This document shows positions 52,225 through 63,354 of a stretch of 64,000 nt of DNA, piece by piece. The stretch comes from Siphonodentalium dalli. Lineage: Eukaryota > Mollusca > Scaphopoda > Gadilida > Siphonodentaliidae. The notes beneath the pieces are model-generated. The model had not been told where the DNA came from, did not search any database, and saw only the letters and a list, made by a program, of their open reading frames with translations. Numbering within the stretch: position 1 is the stretch's first letter; each line of letters opens with the position of its first letter. Both the position numbers and the translations under genes were made by a program. The stretch covers positions 128,251,030 to 128,315,029 of the forward strand of contig CP136067.1 of NCBI GenBank assembly GCA_032622095.1, given 5' to 3'.

Positions 52225-53880
52225 CTCCCTACGGACCCTACCACTTCCGGATCCAATCCTATAATACCCAGTTCAATTACGACATCGGTAAACGTTCAGT
52301 TTCTTTCAACTGCATTAAGTTCTCACCCGGGCCGGTCATTTGTCAACAAATTGATAGCAGGCTTTACAAATGGTTTCGATACGGGTTTGTCCGAAGTCCC
52401 TGTTAATTCGCTTGAATTAAAAAATCTCAGATCGGCATTAAATAATTCCGCGGACGTAACAGAACTCCTAAAGAAAGAATTAGACAAAGGGTTCATATTC
52501 GGTCCGTTCAACCACCCCCCATTTCAAACTTTTCGGATCAATCCTATTGGAGTAGCTGAAAGAAAAATTTATAAAAAGAAAAGACTGATCGTAGACTTAT
52601 CTGCACCGCATTCTTCTCCTGACAATGATTCTCTCAATTCTTTGATAGATAAAGAAAAATTTTCTCTCACATACGTCACCATCGACCATGCGGTAAAAAT
52701 CATTCAACAGTTAGAACCGGGAAGTTGGTTATTCAAGTGTGACTGCTCAAATGCTTTCAAATTGTGCCCTATCAAAAAAGAGTTATGGCCTTTTTACGGC
52801 ATTAGCTGGAATAATAAATATTATTTTTACTCCACACTGTGCTTCGGTAGTAGGTCATCACCAAAACATGTTGACACTCTTTCGCAAGCTATATGCTGGA
52901 TAGCTACAAATACAATGGGTATAGCCAATTTGTTACATTACCTGGACGATTTTCTGGGAATATTTCCCAATAAATTTGACCCTCACCCAGCGGTTGATCA
53001 GATAAACACATTATTCCACGAAGCAGGTGTTCCATTAGCCCAGGAGAAGTCAATAGGCCCCACTCAATGTCTTGAATTTCTGGGTGTAATTTTGGATACA
53101 GAACGCATGGAGTGTCGTTTACCAATTGACAAATTAACCAGGCTGCAGGAAAAGGTCAGAGAATTCATGACTAAAATAACATGTACCAAACTAGAGCTTT
53201 TAAGTCTGTTAGGATATCTAAGCTTTGCTGCAAAATGTGTCCGACCTGGTAGAGCTTTCATGTCTTATTTAATATCTCTGTCTACCACGGTCTCGCAGCT
53301 ACACTATCACATTAATATTTCATCTGCATGTAGAAAGGAATTAGCAATGTGGAATCAATTCCTAACTCACTGGAATGGAGTTTCTTTTTTCATTGACAAT
53401 GAAATCATAACCTCAGACGATTTTAGTATAGTCACGGATTCAAGTTCATTATTGGGATTTGGGGGCTACTTTCAAACACATTGGTTTCAATCAAAATGGC
53501 CGATGGAAGTCACAGAACTCCGAAATCATGAATGGTCTATGGCATACCTGGAGCTCTACCCCATTGTCGTCGCGGCAATGATATTTGGACACCAATGGTG
53601 CTCTAAGCGAATTATGTTCATATGCGATAACGAAGCAACCGTTTATATTTTAAGAAAAGGAAGATCAAAGATTGATTCTATTATGTGTTTAATGAGACGA
53701 CTTACATTGACAGCACTAGAACATAATTTCATGTTTTATGCTCAATATATTTCTACCAAGGATAATAAGATAGCTGACAGCCTTTCTCGTTGTCGTTTTC
53801 AGGAGTTCAGACGATTGGCACCGGAGGCAGATCTTCTTCCATTCAAATGCCCTCCACATTCAGCAATAACGGAAATCTGA
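52225..53880 (+). CDS. DIRS reverse transcriptase-RNase H
   Basis: 551 residues read from just after the gag TGA; no ATG precedes the catalytic core, so expression as a Gag-RT readthrough fusion is inferred. It has an N-terminal region with FVNKLIAGFTNGFD, RT palm motifs RLIVDLSAPH, FKCDCSNAFKLCPI, the catalytic LHYLDDFLG (YxDD), and LEFLGVILD. An RNase H-like domain follows with TDSSSLLGFGGYF, ELYPIVVAA and FICDNEATVYIL, then DNKIADSLSR near the end. No stops or shifts within. Its TGA overlaps the next frame's ATG (TGATG at 53878-53882). Confidence 0.9.
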   Translation, partial: LPTDPTTSGSNPIIPSSITTSVNVQFLSTALSSHPGRSFVNKLIAGFTNGFDTGLSEVPVNSLELKNLRSALNNSADVTELLKKELDKGFIFGPFNHPPFQTFRINPIGVAERKIYKKKRLIVDLSAPHSSPDNDSLNSLIDKEKFSLTYVTIDHAVKIIQQLEPGSWLFKCDCSNAFKLCPIKKELWPFYGISWNNKYYFYSTLCFGSRSSPKHVDTLSQAICWIATNTMGIANLLHYLDDFLGIFPNKFDPHPAVDQINTLFHEAGVPLAQEKSIGPTQCLEFLGVILDTERMECRLPIDKLTRLQEKVREFMTKITCTKLELLSLLGYLSFAAKCVRPGRAFMSYLISLSTTVSQLHYHINISSACRKELAMWNQFLTHWNGVSFFIDNEIITSDDFSIVTDSSSLLGFGGYFQTHWFQSKWPMEVTELRNHEWSMAYLELYPIVVAAMIFGHQWCSKRIMFICDNEATVYILRKGRSKIDSIMCLMRRLTLTALEHNFMFYAQYISTKDNKIADSLSRCRFQEFRRLAPEADLLPFKCPPHSAITEI

Positions 53881-54877
53881 TGAGCATGGCTAATAAATTA
53901 TGGTTGAACTCAGTCGGTCATTCAACCCGTCAACAATATCAAGTGGGGCTCAATAATTTACGCACTTTTGCGGCTTTAAACGGTTCAGTGCTTTTAGCCC
54001 CGCACAACCTACCTGTTATCGATGAAAAATTATTGTTGCAATTTACCACATATTGCCACTATCATAAGAATTTTACTTATTCCACAATTAAATTATATCT
54101 CTCTGGAATAAGATTGTTCTACATTGCATACGGTCTAGGTAATCCATTAGAGCAGCCTAATGGTTTACCATGGACAAAGCTTTCAGGTGTGTTAACTGGC
54201 ATTAAAAGAAGCAAAAATATACCAAAATACCCAGATTGCCAATAACACTCAACATTTTGAAACAAATGTTTCAGAAGCTTAAAAGTAGTCATAAACCATA
54301 TTCCGATTTTAACTGTCTGCTCCTGAAAACGACATTAGCTGTTGGGTTCTATGGATTTATGCGTTCGGGTGAGTTTGCTGTCCGCAATAAAACAAGTTCT
54401 GTATTGACTATGAAGGATATTGTTATTGGGCCAAATAACAAGACTGCTACTTTGCACTTACAACAGTCAAAGACCGACCCTTTCAGAAAAAGTGTCTGCA
54501 TCAAGTTTTTCTGCTTGCCGGATATTTGTCCAGTTCATCTGCTCGAGAAGTATCTGGTTCTACGTAAGGCACAAGGTGCTTCACCCTAAGATCCATTGTT
54601 TATTACAGATGTTGGTACGACATTGTCCCGCCAGTTTTTCATATCAAAACTTAAACATCTATTAGAATTGTGTAACATTCCATCTAGATTTTATTCCGGA
54701 CATTCACTGCGCTCTGGCGCTGCGACCTCAGCTTGCAATGCTCGATTAGAAGATCACCTCATTAAAACTTTAGGTCGATGGCAATCTAGCTGTTATGTTA
54801 CATATATTCACACCCCAGACAGCACTCTGTACCAAGCCCATCGCGCAATGGTTTATAATTATTATCCCATAAGGTAG
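53847..54877 (+). pseudogene. Tyrosine recombinase of the DIRS element, broken
   Basis: An N-terminal SAM-like core-binding domain (SMANKLWLNSVGHSTRQQY..) runs in one frame to about 54240, then a one-base shift moves to another frame, and an in-frame TAA at 54588-54590 interrupts again. Catalytic signatures are visible across the pieces: first Arg in GFMRSGEFA, H-x-x-R in GHSLRSGAAT, then LGRWQSSCYVTYI with the nucleophilic Tyr. The enzyme would integrate circular cDNA without target duplication. Start could be ATG 53847 or the 53880 ATG in TGATG. As written, this copy could not make the full enzyme. Confidence 0.85.
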
Positions 54878-55054
54878 TATATTTATTCTCACTACGAAAT
54901 GTACATTATAATGTGATCATAGTGCGAAAGCACCTGTATATTGACATGTTTGGGGGGGGGGGGGGGTCTTGTTGGTACTTTCAAAGTATTGTGCTTTCCC
55001 GGTGGTGGTTCGATCCTTTTGGGGCTCTCCGCTGGTTGGTACCCAGCTTCGTTT
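54878..55054 (+). other. Spacer between recombinase and B1, with poly-G
   Basis: Poly-G run at about 54951-54966. A GCGAAAGCAC... GTGCTTTC pairing is possible. No gene. Confidence 0.5.
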
Positions 55055-55980
55055 GGGTGATTTCTGCTTCGCAGATATAGCCCCTTCAGTAGATCTCACA
55101 GTAGTTATAAAGCATAAATGAAGTTAAATTCAGACAGAATGTTAAGATACGTAATTATCATCACTTAAGTAAAGTACATAGTTTAATGAATTCAGGTACC
55201 AGTAGCCGAGAGCCCCATAAACCCAAATCTATATAATATACATTTGCATATGCCGTTCTTTCATGTTTGTTAATAATGATTGCTAATTGTTCACAGGGAT
55301 GTTCTTTATGTTTTTATAAAATGATCACTAATCTTTCATATCGTACTGGAGCTCATTTAATGTAGTTTTCTAAAGAGCATGCACAGGAATGTACCGTAAT
55401 TAAATTTAGTTAAGTTTAATCTATGCAGGCACGGGCAACTTTGATCTAGTCAATATGAGTCATACTTCTAGATTAAATGTGTCTTTGATGTAACCACTAC
55501 TTTTCAAGTTTAGGCCAGGCAGATTAGAATATTGGATATATACTATACCACCCATGACCTGTCTCCTGGTAACATCTGCAGTCAGCATGGGCTTGCCGAG
55601 CTAAACTGTCTCAGAGACAGTTCCTGGTTGGTGTGGTGTATATACATTTTATTCTGTAGGAACATTTAGCGAGTCCTATTCATTTATGAATTAGTATATA
55701 CTTTCTATATTTAGTCCTATGATATTCATGTTACATTCAGAGCCTTATATGGCATCATATATGTACTTTATATTTCACTCTATATCATATTATCATTACT
55801 ACTTGATGCTTTGTTCAAAATATGTGCATTACTGATTATATGTGTGTGTACCTGTATTTTTCAATTTTTGAGGAAGCGATATTGATGCGTGCAATGTTAT
55901 TTTAATAAAGTATGAAAACGAATTCATCGGATCATTATGCATCTATTCACCTAGAGAGGGGTTTATAAATTCCAGAGAAA
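55055..55980 (+). repeat. Split direct repeat B1
   Basis: 926 bp matching B2 (57720-58635), from GGGTGATTTCTGCTTCGCAG to GAGGGGTTTATAAAT. Includes a CTGTCTCAGAGACAG palindrome (about 55607-55621). Confidence 0.92.
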
Positions 55981-56646
55981 TGACTAATCTCATTTCTCTT
56001 AGTTTATATACCTCGATCTATTAGCCTTTCATCATCTTATAACGCTATTACACAGAGATTTTATTTCATAAATAATCCCAATATTCAGGGATCGAAAAGT
56101 TAAATCAGTCCATGTGTTGTTTGAATCAGCTGCCGGCTTTGTTTACAATCCGGCGACCTTGACATTCCGTACTTCCGGCGAAGTATATTCGAAAATAAAC
56201 AAAATCATTATTTGTGCTAGGGCTTCCTACTCTAATGCAATAGATTGTAATTCCCCACCCTCAATTGATTATGACATGAAATAAATTCGATAAGTAAAAT
56301 ATAGTCAGGTAAAATAAAACGAGGAATTCTAAAGGCAATAGGTGCACAGTGATCACGTGACTTTATCAATCGCGAATCTATGTAAATTCAGGTTTTAAAA
56401 TATTTGATACAAGACGTTAGAAAGTCAAGAAAAATTAATGCAAGCGGGTGGCTGAACATAGTCAACGAAGTCACTGTATTTAATTATAAAAGTGAAAGTA
56501 ACATCGAGCAGTTGATTTTAGCCAATCAGAATAGAGGTTGGGCGAAGCCCGGAAACACACACGGTATACGTCACATTTTAGCGTGGTTTCTTGGCAGTAA
56601 ACAATACATGAAACTTAATTATTGTTTACATCGCCAAACTATTTGC
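55981..56646 (+). repeat. Split direct repeat A2
   Basis: Second copy of A, immediately after B1. Confidence 0.92.
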
Positions 56647-57719
56647 ACCCACCACCATCCCCTTGCAACCACCTATTTGTACCCACCACCATCCCCTTGC
56701 AACCACCATCGGGTAAAGCACCAGTATGGGGTTCTTGTATGCTGGTATATTTAATTCATACTCTAGTATTGGAAACCTCAATTTACATCCATACATGACA
56801 TGCTCAGTCAACGACCCACATCGCTGTGGGGTCTTTGATTCAAATTCCCCAGCAGGGCTGCCGTGAGATGGGTGGCCTTCAATTGCAAGCATAATAGAAG
56901 CAGTGATAACCCATATTATTTCAAGCCTCAAGTACATTTTGCATGATATGCTAAATGATCCACAACGCCGTGGAGTGCCAACTTCCAATCCCCAGCAGGG
57001 CTACTGCGAGATAGGCCGCCTTTAGTAGCAACATAATTATTAATAGAAGCAGAATTTCCACCGCAGCCTACCTTTTACATGGCATGCTCAACGACACACA
57101 GTGATGTGGACTCCTCGTTTCCTAAATTGCCGCCACAGTCTACCTTTTACATGACATGCTCAACGCCCCACAGTGCTGTGGAATCCTCGTTTCCTAAATT
57201 GTCGCCACAGCCTACCTTTTACATGACATGCTCAACGACACACAGTGCCGTGGAATCCTCGTTTCCTAAATTGCCGCACAGCCTACCTTTTACATGGCAT
57301 GCTCAACGATCCACAGTGCTGTGGAGTCCTCGTTTCCTAAATTGCCGCCGCAGCCTACCTTTTAAATGGCATGCTCAATGACCCACAGTGCTGTGGAGTC
57401 CTCGTTTCCTAAATTGCTGCCGCAGCCTACCTTTTACATGACATGCTCAACGACCCACAGTGCTGTGGAGTCCTCGTTTCCTAAATTGCCGCCGCAGCCT
57501 ACCTTTTACATGGCATGATCAACGCCCCACAGTGCTGTGGAGTCCTCGTTTCCAAAATTGCCGCCGCAGCCTACCTTTTACATGGCATGTTCAACGACCC
57601 ACAGTGCTGTGGAGTCCTCGTTTCCAATCCCCAGCAGTGCCTACAGTGTTGTAGGCAAATTGACCGCCTAAGAAAATAGAGAAGCAGTGTTGACCTCAAC
57701 TTATCATCAGAGCTTATCC
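56647..57719 (+). repeat. Tandem array between A2 and B2
   Basis: 56647-56708: ACCCACCACCATCCCCTTGC twice. 56800-57060: longer degenerate units with CAATCCCCAGCAGGGCT. 57067-57640: eight 72-bp units (CTACCTTTTACATGGCATGC, then CCACAGTGCTGTGG, TCCTCGTTTCCTAAATTGCC). The CCACAG/CTGTGG stem recurs every 72 bp. Because 72 is a multiple of three, open frames over it are artefacts. Confidence 0.9.
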
Positions 57720-58635
57720 GGGTGATTTCTGCTTCGCAGATATAGCCCCTTCAGTAGATCTCACAGTAGTTATAAAGCATAAATGAAGTTAAATTCAGAC
57801 AGAATGTTAAGATACGTAATTATCATCACTTAAGTAAAGTACATAGTTTAATGAATTCAGGTACCAGTAGCCGAGAGCCCCATAAACCCAAATCTATATA
57901 ATATACATTTGCATATGCCGTTCTTTCATGTTTGTTAATAATGATTGCTAATTGTTCACAGGGATGTTCTTTATGTTTTTATAAAATGATCACTAATCTT
58001 TCATATCGTACTGGAGCTCATTTAATGTAGTTTTCTAAAGCGCATGCACAGGAATGTACCGTAATTAAATTTAGTTAAGTTTAATCTATGCAGGCACGGG
58101 CAACTTTGATCTAGTCAATATGAGTCATACTTCTAGATTAAATGTGTCTTTGCTGTAACCACTACTTTTCAAGTTTAGGCCAGGCAGATTAGAATATTGG
58201 ATATTTACTATACCACCCATGACCTGTCTCCTGGTAACACCTGCAGTCAGCATGGGCTTGCCGAGCTAAACTGTCTCAGAGACAGTTCCTGGTTGGTGTG
58301 GTGTATATACATTTTATTATGTAGGAACATTTAGCGAGTCCTATTCATTTATGAATTAGTATATACTTTCTATATTTAGTCCTATGATATTCATGTTACA
58401 TTCAGAGCCTTATATGGCATCATATATGTACTTTATATTTCACTCTATATCATATTATCATTACTACTTGATGCTTTGTTCAAAATATGTGCATTACTGA
58501 TTATATGTGTGTGTACCTGTATTTTTCTATTTTTGAGGAAGCGATATTGATGCATGCAATGTTATTTTAATAAATTATGAAAACGCATTCATCGGATCAT
58601 TATGCATCTATTCACCTAGAGAGGGGTTTATAAAT
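57720..58635 (+). repeat. Split direct repeat B2 (right end)
   Basis: 916 bp copy of B1 with few substitutions, ending at AAAT and the right flank ACGTTCCTTC. Confidence 0.92.
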
Positions 58636-59164
58636 ACGTTCCTTCTAACCAAGCTAATCGATCAAAAGTAGTCTCAATATAGAAAATAGAATTGACTAGA
58701 CACGTCCAGAGATTGACAATATAGAGGCTACGTCGTTCCTTCTTGTACCCATTCTGCTCACCGTCATGACGGCGAACAAAGTAAGAGCCGTCAAAGAAAT
58801 TAATATAAGGGGAGTCACTCTAATCTATGGTTTTGGCAAAATTTAACGTTTCGAGTGCACCCTTGTAACCTCGGGTTTGAAACCCCTCGCAAATTAGGAA
58901 ACATACCACTTTGTAAACTCAAGTAAAGGAATCTGAGCGTATATATTGTCAAAGAACAATGAAAACATATCGTGAATGAATGTTCCTTCCATGTAGTTAG
59001 CATATATTAAGATGCCAATTCGGATTTGAACCAATTTTCAATGATCCCGAAAACAAGCGCCACAGCCATGCTTGTGGCAAAAGGAACGCAATTGAATGGA
59101 GATTGACTGTCACTCAAGACGTGCCGGAATATACCATTACAAAGAAGGGGACTATCGTTTTTAA
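58636..59164. other. Right flank of the DIRS element
   Basis: No gene supported. Confidence 0.45.
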
Positions 59165-59300
59165 ACAGATGAATTGCACTTAAGTTGAAATGAATTGCAC
59201 TTAAGTACAAATCAAATCACTATTTGCACTTAAGTGAAAATAATTGTACTTAAGTGCAAATATTTGTACTTAAGTGCAAATATTTGCATTTAAGTCTAAA
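59165..59300. repeat. ~19-20 bp palindromic tandem array
   Basis: Seven units of the type ATTTGCACTTAAGTGAAA, each with CACTTAAGTG or near match, itself a palindrome. Confidence 0.85.
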
Positions 59301-59823
59301 TATATCAAAAATGTGAAAGAAAACGCCTTGCCATACATACTGTTGTCATTTTAATTAAACAAATAATATGACTATACATGTATAATAGCATGACTACGTT
59401 GGACCAACGTTGGCATAATGTCGGCATTAGGTTTGGTTGTGTTGACGTGGTTGTTTCCTAGTGCATGGCTCCGGTGGATGGAATACAAATGACTAATATG
59501 CTAGTATAAATGTAGCTCCATGTAGTTGTAATCAAAATTATCAAATCCCAACTTAAATCACTGGAATTCGTAGGAACAAACAAAGCATGTTCTTGGAAAT
59601 GTTCTTCCTTAGCCTAGTTATATTCTGATGATTTGGGTTGTGATTTGAAACAAACTAACAACACAAATTATGAGAGGGGGCAAACCGAAGTTTTCACTAC
59701 AGAATGTTACTTTTCATATAGCCAACATAACAGTATTCATTGCGCAAAGGTATTACAAGGTTTATAATTCAAACAATAATCACTACTTAAATCAAAAATA
59801 TTGTCGACCGGACTCGTGTTTCT
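59301..59823. other. Intergenic, no supported gene
   Basis: CCAACGTTGGACCAACGTTGG-type palindrome near 59396-59411. No gene. Confidence 0.4.
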
Positions 59824-60210
59824 ATGCCATTCGGAAAGTGACGGAAATTACAACGAACTGCATAATTTCGTTAGCCGCATCGAAGAAACAACATGAATCA
59901 TCTCGTAAATATCTAAAAATGTTGTCACTAAATAGACATATCTTTAGTTTAGTAAATTAGTAAAAGCACGTTCACGCATTACAGTAAACTGTTAGGTGAC
60001 GTCATATGTTGTATCCAAAGCGACGTCATATTGACACGGGCATTTCTCCACGAAAGTTATTGATGTTTTGCCAACGACATGGCACACCTAAAGAAAATCG
60101 TATGGTTAACATTCCAGAAGAATGTGTGATATATAAATTGTATCTTATTTTAACTAAGAACACGAGGACCACTGTGTCGTGACATGCAATATAGGCCTAC
60201 ACAAGAAAAC
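59824..60210 (+). repeat. ~390-bp dispersed repeat, right copy
   Basis: Direct repeat of 48300-48690, including a GCATTACA insertion relative to the left copy near 59977. Confidence 0.75.
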
Positions 60211-62517
60211 GCACATACCATTTATCTATACTCTAGACTACTGGGGATCCGAAAGTCAGACCTCCAGACCCCATTTAAAAATGTAAATAATTAATAGGGT
60301 ATACGTGCGCGTATAGTCGTACGGTGTGCCAATGAGGCTATAGAAACTGACCGCGACTGGGTACAAGTTAAAAGGACCAACCTTGGAAGTCATGAGACAA
60401 AAAATCCACTACAGATCAGATTATTTATTTTGAAAATATCTCATACATTATCATCCAGTTGGGTTTCCCAGTGGTCGGCCCCAGGTGGGTGGAACCCAAA
60501 TCACGTATACGCTATAATGTAGCTACATACATGCAGTTGTAATCTAATTTCCAACCCAAATTGTGGGAGGGGAGAACCAATTTGTTTTCACTCATTTGAG
60601 CCCCAGTTGAAATTTCCAACCTAAGGGTGGGGTACTTGTAACTCAAATTTCACCCAAATTGAGAATGTGCCAGTCAAAAAATCATCTATTCGTGTAATAT
60701 GTATGGTTATTTAAATCTTAACATTCATATAAGTTAAAAGTCATCACACAGAGTTCTGGATAGTGCAGGCCGTCGTCCTTTTTACATGGAGTTCACTGCC
60801 AAACTTTCTTGTTGAATAACAAAATGAAATCTTTACTGTCGGTCTGGACACAAACTACGATATTTACGTGGCGGCAATTTCCCGCTATTTAATGGGGAAG
60901 CATATAATACAAGTGTTTTACGATTACGGAATATTTGGGTAATTAAGCAGCGATGGTTGGGATCGTTTCTATCTTCTTTGTTTTACAATTTCTTCAGTTT
61001 CTATGTATTGGATAGATCACCTCAACGAGAGTCTTCATAATTAAGACGGCCGTTGTGCGTCTTGTTTGGGAGAGATACACACTACTCACGAGCGCGGCGA
61101 AATATTAAACTATGAAATCATTTGCAACCTATTCTCGATGCGAAATCTCCAACTGATGGTGTGTTAGGCTTGAAACTTCCAACCAAATGTTGAATATTTT
61201 TACCAATCATTGGGGGGCGCGTGTCACCGCATCCGTGCGTATATATAACTCATTTCGTCAATGTTACAATGTTTCTCCCGCCGTAACATACATGTAAATT
61301 GCATGAAGGAGTGTGCCCACTTACTATATTGTTCAGCCCAATAGAAGAACATTCTGCAAACATATATTTTGTATTAATTTATGCGTGAGAAAACGAAGTG
61401 ACGTTGACGAAATTAGTTCTATATACAGCATTGTCATTGAAATTAGTTGTATTTTGTTCGACACCCCCATTTCCCCATACAGAAGAATGTCAATTGCAAC
61501 AATTTTGAGTTGTGGTTAAGACAGACAGTCGCGCTTGCGTTATGTAATTAAGCAATCAACAGACAACTGGATATTCGAGCGTCCGTACTACTCGCACCTA
61601 CTTTGCAATTGTCTGTTGTTCAATGGTTCGTTGATTTCTTGGTAAGACAACACAAGCGCAGTAACTTAGCCATTAAGAGCCACCAAAAGAACAAAAGAAA
61701 GTAGGGTCTGTATCGTCTAAATTGGATATGCAACTGTTGTCAGCACATGCAATACATTTCTTTGATAGTTATTATTTTTTGGATATTCATCTATTGTAAG
61801 CACATAAAATACACTTCTCTGATATATCTCACGGATCTACTACATGGCATAAGGTTAAGATCCAAGTAAAGATATCAAGGTCCTCTTCTGTTCGAAACTT
61901 GTCAATGTTTTCGTTCCTTAATTGCTTGAACACGATGACACGGCCTGGGGCGGATGATCAGCGTGTGTTTCAGTAACAACCGTGTAATCATTGTACACAA
62001 TACAGAACGTACACATACAACAACCCCGCACATACCACCGATGTTAACGTGTCCGTGTATTTGTGCAAAACGAGTGGAGTGGTGGTAATGACAGTATATG
62101 TGGGCGGTACATACATATAAAGTGAAACAAACTTATAAGCACAATACATTATGATGGAATGACACTTATAGAGTGTACATATAAATACTTAGTAAACAGT
62201 CACAATGCCACCGGAGTCCTGCTTCCGTTTCAGTGCCCAGAACGAACGACTTGGCCTTTGTCCCTTATTCACTGTTGATGTGTGTAGACTGGTGAAGGAT
62301 CGTCTTTGTCTCGGGTTGAAAGGAACTTTGGTGTCAATAACCTGAATCACCGATTGGCAAACTACACCACGTGACCCACTATAACGTCGTATCGATCCAA
62401 TACAAGCGATAGTGTATTTCTCAGTGTGGTTGATGTGCTGTTATAAGAAAACAATATTAGTATCAGTTCCCGCTCATTGAGCAGACATCGCAGTTGGTCA
62501 GTTATTTTACATACTTT
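60211..62517. other. Intergenic, no supported gene
   Basis: About 2.3 kb. A hairpin pair ATCAACAGACAACTGGAT / CAATTGTCTGTTGTTCAAT lies at 61548-61623. A diverged repeat at 60475-60560 resembles 59468-59550. No coding frame with support. Confidence 0.45.
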
Positions 62518-62785
62518 GATTTATGCTAAGGGTTTTGACACTGGAAAGGTATAACTACATGTACTGAATACCCGTGTATTGAATGAACATCCGGGAACAC
62601 AGGGAGGACTGGACGTTGCAATTGAGCAGTTGTCACTGATTGATGATTTGTGATTTATGCTAAGGGTTTCGATACTTGTGGAAGGGTAGAAATACACGTA
62701 CTTAATATATGTTTATTGCATGAACACCCGGGAACACAGAGAGGACAGGCCGTTGTAGTTGAGTGTTGTCACTGTTTGATATACC
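62518..62785 (+). repeat. ~132-bp tandem duplication upstream of the PAN gene
   Basis: TTGATTTATGCTAAGGGTTT...GAACATCCGGGAACACAGGG at 62518-62649 is repeated at 62650-62785 (GTGATTTATGCTAAGGGTTT... GAACACCCGGGAACACAGAG). It lies 90-360 bp before the ATG, so it may duplicate promoter elements. Confidence 0.8.
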
Positions 62786-62873
62786 ACTTTTGTGCTTCAT
62801 TCAACGGCATTCGACATTTGCGAATTGTATATATTCTTCACACCCGTGCATTACATACAACCGTGAGTGGTCT

Positions 62874-63192
62874 ATGATATTAGCGATGAACATAACACGT
62901 GCTCGCGTTTACATTCACATCATACTGATCGTCGCCGTAATGCGCAGTCAGGGTGCGTCTCGTTTCTCGAGAATTAGTGCACTCGACGGACTGAGCAGAC
63001 CTGGATTATTCGAAACCACATCGGGAAGAAGTCGCATGGAATGTGCCACGGGCTGTATCAAGGTGGAGTGTGTGTCGTTTATCTACGACGCAAAGAAGAA
63101 CACCTGCCTCTTTTATGATTGGCCTCTGTCGGTCACGAATGCAAACACTTTGCTCACAGAGGGCAGCACCGCACATGTCGTGGCCGAGGACG
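62874..63192 (+). CDS. First exon of a secreted PAN/apple-like protein
   Basis: About 106 codons. The N-terminus MILAMNITRARVYIHIILIV... forms a signal peptide (an internal ATG at 62886 gives the tighter MNITRARVYIHIILIVAV). The mature part has MECATGCIKVECVSFIYD then NTCLFYDWPL, matching the spacing of cysteines in PAN/apple domains (C-x3-C-x4-C, then a later C). A canonical donor GACG|GTGAGT closes the exon at 63192 in phase 1. PAN domains bind protein or sugar outside the cell, and in molluscs often precede other lectin domains. A TATATA at 62828-62834 is only ~45 bp upstream. The rest of the gene lies beyond the window. Confidence 0.7.
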
Positions 63193-63354
63193 GTGAGTAA
63201 TTTGGTCAAAATACATTTCTTTCTATTTAAAATTTTGTTTGTCTCATTTATGTACAATTGGGATTATGGCAAATTAGGTTGCTCTTCTCTCCATTCAATT
63301 ACAACACAATATTATAACACGATAGTATATAATATGTGTAAATAGTTTTGTGTG
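63193..63354 (+). other. Start of the PAN gene's first intron
   Basis: Begins GTGAGTAA. No coding. Confidence 0.6.

Larger units (their letters stand above)
49827..58635 (+). mobile_element. DIRS-order retrotransposon with split direct repeats (PAT/Ngaro type)
   Basis: Order is A1 (49827-50503), gag, RT/RNase H, tyrosine recombinase, B1 (55055-55980), A2 (55981-56646), tandem array, B2 (57720-58635). A1 matches A2 and B1 matches B2. B1 runs directly into A2, as expected of the circular-junction template. There is no target duplication: the left flank ends AAT, B2 ends AAT, and the B1/A2 junction has one AAT, consistent with a 3-bp crossover. No methyltransferase or hydrolase ORF is seen. Gag-RT has one stop and the recombinase is broken. 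The small number of lesions and similar repeats suggest a fairly recent insertion. Confidence 0.92.

Noticed and set aside
55005-55055. GGTTCGATCC resembling a tRNA T-arm
   Set aside because: No acceptor, D or anticodon arms can be drawn around it.
57079-57654. 100- and 64-codon repetitive ORFs
   Set aside because: They are readings of the 72-bp array inside the DIRS element.
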